Positions 11,630-22,700 of a DNA stretch of 64,000 bases are shown piece by piece. The notes below the pieces were generated by a model that did no database searches, had not been told where the DNA came from, and saw only the letters and a list, made by a program, of their open reading frames with translations. The DNA is taken from the NCBI GenBank assembly GCA_963691655.1, contig OY829326.1, forward strand, positions 96,465,235 through 96,529,234, in the 5' to 3' direction. The position numbers and the translations under genes were made by a program. Source of the DNA: Toxonevra muliebris (taxonomy: Eukaryota; Arthropoda; Insecta; Diptera; Pallopteridae). Every line of letters starts with the position of its first letter. Position 1 is the stretch's first letter.

Positions 11630-12600
11630 GTTAGGTTAGGTTTGGAAGGCGTGTGCGAATATATATACACCCGCACATCCATTCAGAGACTTAATTGTTC
11701 ATTGTGATTGCCCTCATTTAATTGCCCGAAGGAGGCACGTCTATAACCACGGTTTCCGTCAGCAGTCTAGGTAATTTCTTTATTTAGCCATTTGGTTCTC
11801 CGGATGAAGGTAAGGAGATCCGATAGTTCCACTTTCGTTATCTCTGTTAGACTATTGAAAAAGCGCGATCCCAAATATTGAAGTCTACTTATCTGCAGCC
11901 TTGGACATTGACATACTTAGAAAGTGAAGAATCGATTCTGTCTCTTCTTCATCATGACAACTTCGGCACAGTCCGCTCGTTGGAATACGCCACCGTTGGA
12001 GCATTGGTGCAATAGCACAATGTTCAGTTATGACTCCTGTGAGCAGACGTACTGCTGATTTGTTGTGCCCTAAGAGAACATTTGTCTTCTTCCTATCTAA
12101 CCTTGGCCATAAGGCCCGCTAAACTGTATAATCACCTAGGTTAGTCCAAGCGTCATTTGACACCGCGATGGTGTACTCGTCTATTTTCCTAAATAGTTCA
12201 CACATCGGAGATTGTATAGAGGTATCCGCCTCGTTAATGTCAATTTCAGAGCCCCTTTTGACCATTTCATCTGCTATTTCGTTCCATTTAATATTGCTAT
12301 GTCCAGAAACTCAGCAGAGTGTGACTTTGTGGTGCTCAGTGGCCAACAGTGAAGCACGAAATTTCTTTACAATCTCTGATTTAACTATGTTGGATTCAAT
12401 TGCCTTCATTGTAGCCTGACTGTTAGTAAAGATAGTGGTATTCGAAATCTGAATCGTACTGTCTTGTAGAAGTCGAGCTGCTTTCTCAAAAGCAAAAATC
12501 TCTGACTGAAAAACGTTGCAGGAAAACGATACAACTGCCTTAGTTGCAGGTCTTCGGAGTAGAGACCAGCTTTAAATGCTTAATATTTTCAGAGATTCTT
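11630..12600 (-). pseudogene. LINE 3' half: RNase H domain and C-terminal zinc-binding region
   Basis: A minus-strand frame starting near 12540 reads FQSEIFAFEKAARLL, then TIFTNSQATMKAI (12420-12450; the usual catalytic DSQA is NSQA). LCWVSGHSNIKWNEIADEM follows at 12265-12330, so the late RNase H motif GH.n...NE.AD is intact. After one stop near 12120 the product continues to LLTGVITEHCAIAPMLQRW (12005-12060) and CRSCHDEEETESILHF (11935-11985), the Cys/His C-terminal block of RNase H-bearing non-LTR elements. The 3' untranslated part ends near 11630 at TTAGGTTAGG read on plus, that is a CCTAACCTAA tail on the element strand. Upstream sequence to about 12760 may hold the frame-shifted start of the RNase H domain. 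Confidence 0.8.
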
Positions 12601-13373
12601 TGGGGGTGAACGAAGGAGTAGTTGTATACTCTACATTAGCAGTTATCGGATGATCAGTTCTTTCTCCCACCACCACTTTGTACACCCTGGGAACCTGAAC
12701 AATCTATCTGAAGATAAGGTCACTAATGCTTCTGGGAAGATAGGTTGGGGACAACGAAAGAGGGAATTTTATTAAGAATATTTTAAAATAAAGGTCTTAA
12801 AAATCCAAGTAGTGCTGATGAAACGGCCGCTGGAAGCCTCCAATTTGTTTTTTCATACGAACTCGCTGAGAACCTATTTCTATCTGAATTCTTACGTTAT
12901 TGTATATAATGTAAACAAAAAAACTCAATTTCAGCAAACGTGGCGATACGTGGTTAAAGAATTTAGGAAGCGATATGAAGTGCTACAACACTCAAAGTTG
13001 GAACGCTGTTTCTTGGTACAGCTGTGTTCAAAATAATAGCAGTGACATCAATAAAAACAAAAAGACTTTATTTTTTAATAAAAAAATAAGTTTTATTCAG
13101 TCATTTTTTCATAAAACAAGTTATTGATTTTATTTGGTGTGTTCCACCTCTTGAAACTTTCACTTTTCTAAATAATAAAAGTATTAGCACATAATATGAA
13201 TTATTCTAAAGTTTTGTTAAAGAAAAAAGTTGGAAAATGTGACAGTTATCTAATACTTACTTAAATAGCCTAGGGTTTTCATCAGTTCTGCACATCTGCT
13301 TGGCATGGAGTCGATGAGATCACTGCACCGTTTGAAATAAATTATGCTGTACTAAGCATCAATGAATAATTAC

Positions 13374-14001
13374 CATGGCCGTCGAGAGAAAATTCGGGCC
13401 CGGTGGTGATAATCTCTGCCCCCCCGCCCTTATCTCTTCCCACCCCAAATGAGACAATAAATATCTTCGTACTGCTCACTAAGGAATGTGTTTTAGAATT
13501 CGAAATATATAAAAATACAAAGATAAATATAAAAAAAAATAAAAATGTATTCTGTACTTTAAGTATGAATATATGTACAATAAGTTTCCATTTTACTTTA
13601 ATTACATTAAAAGTTTTTCTTATCAACTCTCATAATACGCATAATTCGTACGCCTTTCTTTCTTTGGCTGATGCGAAGGAATTGATGATCTCTTCAAAAT
13701 TTAATTTTCTTGCTAATTTCGCTTCCAGGCGTAGAGAGCCTAAACTTGACACTCTATTTGATTTGAGCACGATCGGTGTAAGTTTTTTATTCTTTTTTAA
13801 TATAAGGCCCGGGCCTATCTGCAAAATGTCTTCACGATTGATAGATGATCAACCCGATTAATAACTTTCATGGTTTGTAATTCAATTTTCAGACGCATAA
13901 AGTTTTTCTGGATTTTAGGATTTGGATTGAAATCCGGGCCCCTCAAAAACTCCGGGACCGGTGGGAATCCTCCCTGACCCACCCCCCTCTCGACGGGCCT
14001 G
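13374..14001 (-). mobile_element. hAT deletion derivative inserted in the Tc1-like element
   Basis: Ends CATGGCCGTCGAGAG (13374) and, inverted, CAGGCCCGTCGAGAG (to 14001) match at 13 of 15 positions. They are flanked by an exact 8-bp target duplication ATAATTAC (13366-13373 and 14002-14009), diagnostic of the hAT superfamily. On the minus strand, 13640-13790 encodes VSSLGSLRLEAKLARKLNF and then EEIINSFASAKERK. This resembles the extreme C-terminus of hAT transposases that follows the dimerisation domain. Only about 40 codons of transposase remain, so movement must have depended on an enzyme in trans. Insertion after the Tc1 element is certain because it splits it. Confidence 0.9.
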
Positions 14002-14435
14002 ATAATTACTGCACTTAAAGCAAGTCTTAGCTTTTTTTTGTATATTTAAGATGAGGCCGAAGGGTCACCTTTACTATATCTTACCGTCCTCATTCGTGGT
14101 TTTAAACTTTCGACCACGTATTTTAGTTCTTTTTTGTACAACAAGGCATTAGCAATCATTTGGTCAGAACATCCTTCAATTTTTTTAATTTCGTTATATG
14201 TTTTATGCTGCTCTCAATGATTTTTATAATTTCGCTCTAAGCCTCAGGGCTACGTTTTGTTCGTCCCACTATTAAAAATGAAAAAGCCATTGAAATGTGA
14301 AAACTATAAAAACAGTCCTAAACCATTCTTCTATACTCACATTTTTTGTTTCTTTTACGAATTTTTAACTTAAAAATTTTTTTAATATAAAACTTAATCT
14401 CACTCCTTTTTTAGTCAGTGTAACTAAAAGCAAGA

Positions 14436-14704
14436 GTGGTCGCCGTAGCCTAGTGGTTAGTGTGTTGAACTGCTTCGCAGAGGTGCCCGGGTTCATATCT
14501 CGGCACGTTCAATAATAAAAATTTTTCTACACGGCACTGGCAAACCTCCAAGAGTAAAAAAATGTCCATGAAAATCTTTTCACTTTGACATCAAACTGTA
14601 GGTCCTTTCCATTCGTGTATAAATATAACTCACACAATATGAATGGGTGCGAAAAGCTCGGCCTAGGCCCTCCAAGAGCTATAGTGCCATTATAGTAGTA
14701 GTAG
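14436..14704 (+). mobile_element. tRNA-derived SINE (SINE-A), full-length copy
   Basis: The 269-bp insertion is flanked by a perfect 15-bp target duplication, TAACTAAAAGCAAGA (14421-14435 and 14705-14719). The first ~75 bp look like a tRNA: GTAGCCTAGTGGTTAG provides a box A-like internal promoter, and CCGGGTTCATATCTC a weakened box B. The body contains TGTATAAATATAACTCAC, and the 3' end is a short (TAG)n tail. SINEs of this type are transcribed by RNA polymerase III and mobilised by LINE enzymes. Copies of the same family are at 20500-20735, 27179-27494 and 32336-32446. Confidence 0.92.
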
Positions 14705-14904
14705 TAACTAAAAGCAAGATACTGAAATGACTGGAAAATGTCACAAATGTTATCGCAATTCCAAACTAATTTTTTGTGTTGTAACTCTAGCGTTCCATTT
14801 CAAGTACCGTTAAAAGTTCGGGTGGTTTGCATATCGTTACATGATCAAAATTAATTTTCAAATAAATTAGTACCAGCACTCCTATTATTTTGAGCACAGC
14901 TGTA

Positions 14905-15735
14905 AGTTTGGCCTAAGTTTTTAACAAAAACACGTTTTTTCATCCAGGTAAAGGTGTAAAAAGGTTTTTAAACTACCACACTTACTGGAAGAAATCAAAT
15001 GGAATACAAATTATATCAACATAAAGTTATGAGTTCTCATAAAGTTTCAGGTTTCTAGCATGCTTATAAGCAATTAAAATTTTGATTTAAAAATGAAAAA
15101 GTTACACGGGCACCTCGTCACCCAGAGAACGTTTAATATACCACATGGAAGGAAAGTTACTGTATTTCTTATATGTAAAGCAAATAAACCTTTTTCATAT
15201 TTTCAGTACACCCTGTAGACACCAATATGAATTCCCTCTTTGGTTGTTTTGCTCTTAAGCGTTGCCGTTGCTGTTCTCTCTTTGTTGTAATTATGAAAAA
15301 GTATACATTCGCTGTTCCAAAAATTTACTTGCTAAATATGAAAAAGAGAGCAATAAAGAGAGAATGAAGCAAATGTGTATATGTAGGATGTGCTCTCTTA
15401 CAAAAACCAATCTTTGTTGCTTCATGCAACAACAAGAAAATAAAAATTATGTGAGAAATATACATACACATAGACAATCAGCCAGCACGTTTGGTCAAAA
15501 AACCAGCAATAGCAAAAACAACAACAACAACAGCAGCAACGACTAGAGAAAAATCGACAAAGCAACAACAAAAATAAGCAACAAAGAAATACTACATGAC
15601 AGACAAACTGACTGTCAGTTTGAGTTTGCTTCGTTTCGTTATTCTGTCTATTTGAGCGTTGTTGTTGTATTTGTGTTTTGTTGTTTTCAAAAGGGAACAA
15701 GTTTTAGTTGAAAATTCATTGGGAAAGAGCAGTTT
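14905..15735. other. Host-like non-coding DNA, CAA/CAG-rich
   Basis: Contains a CAA/CAG run (about 15512-15540) and other triplet-rich stretches. Frames here (15262-15546 +, 15422-15700 -) are poly-Asn/Cys products of those triplets. No element ends were seen. Confidence 0.5.
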
Positions 15736-16588
15736 TTCTGCTGTCATCTGTCAGTGCAGTTGTGCGGATTTTTTTTTTGTGGGCAATTACACGGTTTTTA
15801 CATACGTGCGAGTGTATTAAAAATAAGAAAATATGTATATAAATTAAATGATTTGCTTCATATAAATTAATGATTGTTTAATGAAATTGTGAAAAGAAAT
15901 TTAAGTTATTTCATGCATCAAAAATGTGAAAAATACATGTGCAAAAAATATTTGCAACAATACCGCAAAAAAAATATTGCAAAAAGTTTTACAGCTGTAA
16001 GCCAAAAATATGTGGTGAACGTTACGTTGAATGAAAAGTTCGTATTCAAAATTTAGTTATTGATTTTTTGTGAAAAGAAATATATTTATGAATACCAGCA
16101 GCGGGAATTTCCTAAACTATTGTTTAATCAATTGCAAAATTAAAATTCTGTAAGAAAACATTTTGTGGAAAAATCGGCAGTGTGAAAATTTATGCGAAAA
16201 ACCAACTCCCTTTTATGCTGCTACGCATTCAATTTTTTTTCTTCAACATTTTTCCTTTTTTTCTAGCTATCTTTGTTGTTGTTTTGTGTGTGAAGTTACA
16301 ACAGAGCAGTGTTTTTGTATTTACTTCAATTTTCTTCTCTCCCACTAAAGAGAGAGAAGATATAACCGAGTGAATTTGTGCTCTTTCTCACGTAGCAACA
16401 AATTATAAACGAAAAATATTAAAAAATATAAAATACATACATATACATTATTATACGAAGTTAAACGAGTGCACGCGTCGCGTTTTCAACTCCCGTTCAT
16501 AAACTCTGCGGTTGTTGTTATTATTGTTGTTGAGGGAGTACTCCCAATTGTAGGAGTTCGCGTACGCACATACATACATGTAATCGTG

Positions 16589-16608
16589 TTGTTGTTGTTG
16601 TTGTTACT
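16589..16608 (+). repeat. (TTG)n microsatellite
   Basis: Uninterrupted TTG repeats within the candidate 5' UTR region. A second GTT-rich run lies at 16510-16533. Confidence 0.8.
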
Positions 16609-17051
16609 CTGCGATGCCTTTACTCAGTGAGAAGACATGAAGCGGTTCTACAACGTCGTCGGTTGCTCCTTCGTTCATTTGTTTATGCGTTGGGTTTAAG
16701 TGAAATTCCCATGCTACAATTCCAACTCTCGCGTGCTCTTGGTTTCAGTCTCTTTTAATGTCATTTTGGAACTTCAAAGCACTCTCGCAGCTGCTATTTC
16801 CCCACTCTACTTCGTCCTTCTACACTTGAACGATTGCATTCGCTTATGAAAATTTCCACGTTATCCTTCGTTTTGCCGCCGTATGTTGATAAGGATTAAA
16901 GGTGCTTCAACTATTGTGCAGCAAGTTGCATATATGAGTGAGTGAGGGTGTGTGTGTCTCTCCGCCGTGCTGTCATTGCACACACATGTTTTAAAGAAGA
17001 AAGCTGTGCAAAAAAAGGAGGATAATTTATTTCTTTCATGCAACCGGAAGT

Positions 17052-17078
17052 TGTGTGCGAATGTGTGTGTGTGTGTGA
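17052..17078 (+). repeat. (TG)n microsatellite
   Basis: A TG run upstream of the GTGAGT donor-like site. A CA/CATA run of the opposite phase lies at about 17680-17708. Confidence 0.8.
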
Positions 17079-17534
17079 AAAAAATGTATGAAAATGTTGT
17101 AATTTCCGTTGTATATGAACAGAATATTGTGAAAGGAATATGTGCAGAAATTTAAAGGTGAGTTGCAAAAATCTTGCTACATTTTTTAAATCATTCACTT
17201 CTATCTTCATTAAATTTTTTGCTTGCTTTTTTTTTCCATTTCTTTTGTGTTTCTAAAATGCAAATCCCTACAAAATGTATGCCACTCGCACATCACTACA
17301 ATACTAGTCAACCGCATTTATTTCATCACTGAATTTATCTAACAAAAAAAAAAACAAAAATAGGAAACAAAAGGAACAGCAGCAACATTGCAAAATAGTC
17401 ATCACATTCATTGATTTTTCTTGCGGGAATACTGAATACCCGTTTCTCTGGTACTTCGTGCTCTTGTAGGCAGGCAACGCCATGTCGCAGCAAATGTTGC
17501 CTTACGTCTCTCATTTCTTTCCGTTTTTCAGCTC

Positions 17535-19059
17535 CTGCAACCGGAATTTATGTTAATTTCAGTTTATTTCTATTCAGTTTTTGTTTTCGTTGTATTTGTT
17601 GTTTTCGTTTCGTCACGATGCCAGTGTTGTCAGCTAAACAGTTCAATTCCCTCCAGTGTAGTATATGCAGGAAAACATACACAAACACACACACACACAT
17701 ACATACATATATTTTTGCAAAGAGGGAGATCACATCGTGTGTTGGTTTTGTTTCATTTTTTATGGAAATTAGTTTTCATTTTGTTACAAAGACAAACAAT
17801 TCTTTAGATGATGCCCTACTGTCGGCTACTAAATAGAATTCAAAACGTAAAGATGAAAGAGATCTCTTTTTTTTGTGTAGGGCAGATTTAATAGCACCGA
17901 ACTGTGGAAAGGAATTATAAGGTAGAATCGACAGAATATTTTTTGGATTACTTCAAACTCTGGGTTAATGGGGCTAGTAAGAAATTCCGATGGCTATATC
18001 GACAGAGAACTGGCTACCTAACTAGACCAATACTGGTACTGAGTCGATGCGGCATTGGTGGGAGGTAGACACTCTAGAACATGTTGCTGCCGCAGCCTGC
18101 CTCCCACATTTCCTACTCTCAAACCCATATGGTTCCCCCTTGGAAACCCGTTCAAAATAAATAAAAATTTGTAAGAAATTTTAAGTCAGGGTCAACGGTA
18201 GAATAGGTTTCACTGGGGTAAACCTGGCTTATTCGAGCTAACATTGCAATGACGTATGTATCACCGGTTTGCCCTTCCTCAAGGGCTAGCGTATCACCAG
18301 CGATCTTAAACAAAAACTACTTTCATGGAGAAGTGTTTTCATTCTTGAGAAAACCTAATCTAATCGAAAAAATTAAATTCGACTTATATCTGTTGGCTTA
18401 GTAGGCACTGCTTCTGAGCTATTGCTATCTAAACATGAGTTTAATTTTGCAAGAAAAATCTCGTATCAATGGACCAAATGTAAGAAAATTGCATAAATTG
18501 ACAAAGATGAGAAAATGAAAGTGAATAGACTAGAGACTTGAATGGAACCCGTTAGGCAGCAGAAAAGGCAAGAGGCCTAGACGTAAGTTGAAAATAACAT
18601 TTCAAAAAGATTTCAGAGTCGAAGTCGATGAAGACGTTTCATTGAGAGTTTGCATTCCACAGGGCGCAGAAAAAGAAGTTCAGGTAGTAGGTCGAAGTTA
18701 GATGTCAGTTCCCATTCCGATCTAGTTCAAATGGTTGGAGTTTGGCTTGTTCATTATTTTAAGTGTCTAACAGTTATTCCTAACCTAATAAAGTTAGGCT
18801 AGGTTGGAGTGTCGGAATGGTCCATTGGGATACCACAGTTAAGTTATTATCATGTTTGCCTCGACGGGAAAATACACTGGACCAGAGGACCAGTATTACT
18901 ATACATCAAAAGATGGGGAAGCAAATCGCTTTATGACTAATGTTTAGTGTAAGATCATTCGTATACATATTTTATAAACTAAATTAAGTAACTGAACACA
19001 TTTTTGTGAAAGCTTTGATCTAAGTAATTTTGATATAGTAAACCTATTAAATATATAAA
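17535..19059. other. Mixed stretch with an unassigned less AT-rich patch and a reversed retroelement tail
   Basis: The part 17980-18145 has a base composition and an absence of microsatellites unlike its surroundings and resembles decayed retroelement sequence, but no motif could be confirmed. At 18784-18850, TTAGGCTAGGTTGGAGT followed by GGGATACCAC resembles the reverse complement of the SINE-B tail at 21960-22030. This suggests a truncated minus-strand copy of that tail. Confidence 0.35.
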
Positions 19060-20130
19060 ATGCGTGACTGCTGTCAAAAAGTTTGTGTCAGAGCAAAAGG
19101 TTTATAAGTCTTTATTTTGTTTGATTTGCTTCCGCTTGATTGTATATTCAATGAAGGCGGTATGTCGACTCAAATGGAGCTACATCAAACTCGGCGGAAA
19201 ATATAATGTAAATTTAAATTGGAGTTTTACACATATTTTTTATACAGACGGCTCCAAAAGAACAATTGCAACCGGTTCTGGTAGGCACCTGGACGAAGAG
19301 AATATATAGTTCTTCGCTAAAGGGAAAACGGCAACGGTCTTCCAAAGAGAGAGATTTGTTATTTTGAATAAATAAATAAATAACTTGTTAAATAATTATT
19401 ATTTTGATTATAATCGAAAACGATTAGCGTGGAAAAGGGATAGGAGTCTGCTGTAACAGTCAGGCTGCACAAAAAGCCTTGAAAAACCCGCCAATTTATC
19501 GAAGATCGTAACTTAATAGTGTCACGAGATTAAATAAGTTGTGCCTTATGTGGGTGCCAAGGCACTTCGGTATGCCTGACAACGAAATGGCTGATGAATT
19601 GGTCGAGCACGGCTCTGCTGTAAATACAAAATCGGCGTCATTTTGGCAGGAAATATGCAATAGATTAACGAAACCATGAGTTGTGCTCAGGGGGAAAGAT
19701 GGTCCAGTGTCAATTCGTGCAAAACTACGAAGTTCTTTGTGAAAGAATATAACAGTAGACAGCTGATTTTATTCTCCATTTGAGGAAAAAGATCTGTCTA
19801 TTCTGGTGGGTTTGATCACATGGTATAATATATTTAGTAAGCATATGGCTAACATGGGTGCCATTGCGGATTCGGCATGTGTATCTTGCATAGAGGTTGA
19901 AAGGGCACTACAGAGTATTTTTTCTGCTATTGCCCTCACTTCCACGAGAAGAAGGCGACGTCTGTTGGGTAGCTATGTCTTAGGGATGAGTTCTGCTCAC
20001 TCTATTCTCCTACCTGATCTTCTTAGGTTTCTTAAAGAGACCAGGAAATTTGATAAGGTATGAAATTCATCTTTCTTTTTCCTCTTTTCTCTTATCTTCA
20101 TATTTTCCTCTATCTGGGCAAAGTACAATG
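19060..20130 (+). pseudogene. LINE 3' half with RNase H domain
   Basis: A plus-strand frame ends with HIFYTDGSKRTIATGSG (19220-19285), the first RNase H aspartate motif. A ~130-bp AT-rich interruption including (ATAA)n at 19363-19384 follows. The domain then resumes with CCNSQAAQKALKNPP near 19450-19500 and LCLMWVPRHFGMPDNEMADE at 19540-19600. The C-terminal zinc-binding block follows: SILVGLITWYNIFSKHMANM and SACVSCIEVERALQ (19800-19915). It ends at DLLRFLKETRK (about 20017-20050). Two or more frameshifts and stops make it inactive. The family is the RNase H-bearing I/LOA-like group, as at 11.6-12.6 kb and 43.7-45.1 kb. Confidence 0.8.
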
Positions 20131-20499
20131 ATTCAAAATACTAAGTGCTATGGAAGTTCAATTTCCTTCCAACCCTCTTCTAAATCTAATCTAAAGACTC
20201 CTTGTATACATGCAAAAGAAACTGAACTAAAAATTTCAATGTGGCATTATTTCCCAACACTACGATTTAAGCGACTTTTCAAAAAAACTCAAATTGACAG
20301 AACTGATGCCAGTTTGAGTTTGTTAAATAAGGATGATATTCATTCTATGGGATTGTACAGCTTTTATTGATACTGAAACTAAAATCTTCCACAGGATCTT
20401 TTGAACTCTAACGAGACTCTTTACCTATTTCCTAGAGGTTCTTTTCTTATTCTAAGATTGTCAATGATCATATTGGCCCAGCAAAAATACTTTTTTTGG

Positions 20500-20735
20500 A
20501 TTATGGCATAACAGGCCGTTGAAAACCTAGGCTCTATATCCATTCATTCTGTTCATGCCATATTTGTACACGACCTATAGTTTTTTTCCAAGTCCGAACG
20601 GCGTTTGGAAAAGCTTTTCTTAGGCAAATTTTACTTTTGAAAGTTTGCATTGCCAGCAAGGAAGTAATGTATAATAAAAAATGTTATTTGTGCCAAGCAT
20701 CAACCCCAGGTATTCTGCGCAAATGCTCACGGTCA
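20500..20735 (-). mobile_element. SINE-A, diverged minus-strand copy
   Basis: On the plus strand it runs from the tail side (TTATGGCATAACAGGCCG) through TCCGAACGGCG and GGAAAAGCTTTTC to the decayed tRNA-like head (CAACCCCAGGTATTCTGCGC). The order matches the better-preserved minus copy at 27179-27494. No target duplication was recognised. Confidence 0.7.
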
Positions 20736-21819
20736 AGTTCCTCTAAACCGGTTTTTAAAAAAAATTCCAAAACTAATTTTCTTTGCTTAAATTTAAATAA
20801 TTTCAGGTTTCTCAAGTGGGTTATGAAATAAAAACTAGTCTAGTCTACATCGTCATTATAGTATTAAATAGACCATTCTGTGACAAACGAAAAGGGTGTA
20901 GGAATAATTTTTATTTTCTTTTAAATAGGGTGTGAGACATACTCATGAGATTGTGTGCGAAACTTTTAACCGGTTGTTCGCTTCAAAGATACTTCATTTA
21001 GACATTGTATTGTATTGTATTATTGTTGTTGTTGTTGTTATTAGTGAGATTTTGTTGTTCAAAGAAATTTTAATGTAGGTTTTATGCCTATCTATTGCTG
21101 ACTTTGGATTACTGTGATGATGGCTAGAAAACGTGCCAGTGTGATTATTTACTTATTCGCATATTTACTTATTGAAAGGGATGGAAATGCAATGTGATAT
21201 GGCCGATGTAGTGGGATTTTCGTTATTATGCTTATTCTAAAGCTAAATAAAATTTCTGCTTAAATTGGTAATGCTAACGATTCATTATTTTTTCGTTAAT
21301 ATTTATTAGTCAGAATATACATAATTCAGTCCAGTTTCATTTTAACTGCTGTAACATGTTTTCATTTGTTGTAAATCTTCTCAAAGGTTTTAACTACAAA
21401 ATTTCACCATATTGTAGGTTTCGACAGTTTTATTATTAACTGTGAGTACTCCAGTTTTGCACTCTCTTTGTAATGGCAACTTAAAAAACCAATGAATTGA
21501 GGAGACAATGTACACATTTCATTGTTTTTTAATCGAGCAAGGGGAACAGCTTTGAGAGAATCAAATGGAATAAGTTTTCTCTTAAAAACTTAAGTGAATG
21601 AAATATCATTGCTACTAACAGTAACAACCACACATGCTGTATTTTACTTTTCAATTGTATTGCATATGTGTTGTCAGGTTAATTTCAGTAGGGGTTTCGC
21701 CAAAGGCTATCTATCAATACTGAAGCGCAGATAGTGAAACAGTGTATGCTGGGTGTTCACGAGTTCTTCGGGGCAGCCCGATCAAAAAGGGTCTTCCGCT
21801 CTGAGATTGAACCTGTGCA
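20736..21819. other. Non-coding, with ATTGT and GTT repeats
   Basis: At 21005-21041 a short (TATTG)n run passes into (TTG)n. Similar ATTGT repeats form the 3' tail of the LINE at 43.66 kb, so this may mark a LINE 3' end, but no LINE body is visible next to it. The rest shows no recognisable feature. Confidence 0.4.
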
Positions 21820-22030
21820 TGTACTGCTTACTGTTTAGTGGGTAATGCTCTAGACTTCTGCCCGGTCCGGGTTCGATTCCCATCTTGGTCGGGTGGCTAG
21901 TTCTCATAACCTTCTTATATTCCTATCGATATGGAGTGTATGAGAAATCGGTCCAACTATATGGTATCACAATGAGCCGCTCAGGCCTAAGTGGGTCTCT
22001 GGATAGCCACTCCAACTAAACCTAACCTAA
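21820..22030 (+). mobile_element. tRNA-derived SINE of a second family (SINE-B)
   Basis: The head has a box A-like TGTTTAGTGGGTAATGC (21832-21848) and a perfect box B, GGTTCGATTCC (21870-21880), spaced as in a tRNA. The body contains CTATCGATATGGAGTG and ends with TCCAACTAAACCTAACCTAA. The CCTAACC 3' tail is like those of the RNase H LINEs at 11.63 and 60.04 kb. This suggests, without proving it, that such LINEs supply its reverse transcriptase. No target duplication was found. Confidence 0.7.
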
Positions 22031-22129
22031 TTTAATTCAATATTGTGCGATAACCACTGACTACTCTCAGGGCACTGATCCTATGTGTCGCACAGATATT
22101 TTTTTAGTGTGTCTAGAGCAGTGTTAGCC

Positions 22130-22700
22130 AAAACACACACAATCAAATTTTGCGCCTGAGTGATCGGTATGAGAACTCGTTACGAAGGAACGAAAGTAGT
22201 AACTGTTGAGAGAACTCAACCCCTGTCCTCCCGAAGGGCTTCAATGTTTGGTATGGTGCTCGTTAGTACGCTGTTCACTCATGCTTCTTTTGTACTAACG
22301 GCTTTTAGATGATCTTTGAAACTCATTCTGGAATCTGTAAGTACTCATAGTTATTTAATGTGTGGACGAAAGATAATGTGATGATCATCAACCATAATGA
22401 CCACCTCTTCACGTGCTCTCTTAGTGCTCAGTGTGCATGACCTCGGCCTTCTGCTTTGTCAACTTCAAACTTGAACTATTCAGCCATTTTCTAACCCTCC
22501 CAGATGCTTAGTTACTGCCACTATGCAATGTCGTCGGTATATCCTATGAACGCCTCTCTCGTCGCGGTACTACGTCACACCCTGTTCCTGTGACTTTTTA
22601 TGCGACTACTGGAGCTTGTAGAAATACAAAACGCTGATGTTTCTAGGGATCTGAGGAAATGACTCCTTTCATGAACGTGCCAAATAATTTAGCGAACACC
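22130..22700 (-). pseudogene. R1-like LINE reverse transcriptase fragment
   Basis: Minus-strand frames give GYTDDIA near 22525-22545 (the catalytic YADD motif as TDD). They continue with WLNSSSLKL, a block resembling 'kTEvm' near 22440, then FRPHIKYLGV-like and SRMSFKDHLKAVSTK sequence around 22290-22370, and VNSVLTSTMPN after that. The order matches the R1-like fragment at 9.76-10.56 kb. Stops and frameshifts are frequent. The end near 22135-22160 shares about 30 bp with an opposite-strand copy at 31.93-31.97 kb. Confidence 0.65.

Larger units (their letters stand above)
13019..14902 (-). mobile_element. Tc1-like transposon, internally deleted, carrying two later insertions
   Basis: Terminal inverted repeats are visible at 13019-13044 (CAGCTGTGTTCAAAATAATA...) and 14877-14902, matching at 24 of 26 positions. 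Each is flanked by TA (13017-13018 and 14903-14904), the Tc1/mariner target. On the minus strand the transposase start lies near 14260-14280, with GRTKRSPEA and IEGCSDQMIANALLY (the HTH region), then frame-shifted SKGDPSA. The C-terminus DLIDSMPSRCAELMKTLG is at about 13275-13330. The catalytic DDE centre is absent, so the element is a deletion derivative. Removing the hAT (13374-14001 plus one 8-bp duplication) and the SINE (14436-14704 plus one 15-bp duplication) leaves a core of about 964 bp. Confidence 0.88.
15740..17157 (+). promoter_or_regulatory. Weak candidate: promoter and 5' untranslated exon of a host gene
   Basis: TCAGTGCAG at 15751 fits a fly initiator loosely. The following 1.4 kb has no recognisable element and is rich in GTGAAAA and TGCAAAA words, the composition typical of long dipteran 5' UTRs. 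AAAG|GTGAGT at 17154-17163 is a good splice-donor match. A pyrimidine-rich CTCTCATTTCTTTCCGTTTT ending in CAG (17532) would serve as a nearby acceptor, but no coding exon follows it. No TATA box or DPE is clear. This is inference from composition and two short signals, and it could be chance. Confidence 0.2.

Noticed and set aside
11626..11645. TTAGG telomeric repeats
   Set aside because: Only two or three TTAGGT-like units, and at retroelement 3' ends. Flies lack TTAGG telomeres, so a retroelement tail is the better explanation.
13403..13861. 152-codon plus-strand ORF
   Set aside because: It is antisense to the hAT transposase C-terminus inside the nested hAT.
14436..14511. Genuine tRNA gene
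   Set aside because: The tRNA-like head is part of a 269-bp SINE with target duplications, and box B is degenerate.
17411..17836. 141-codon plus-strand ORF
   Set aside because: Cys/Phe-rich translation of TTTG/CACA repeats without motifs.
21825..21895. Genuine tRNA gene
   Set aside because: A good B box is present, but the acceptor and anticodon stems do not pair properly and a SINE body follows.
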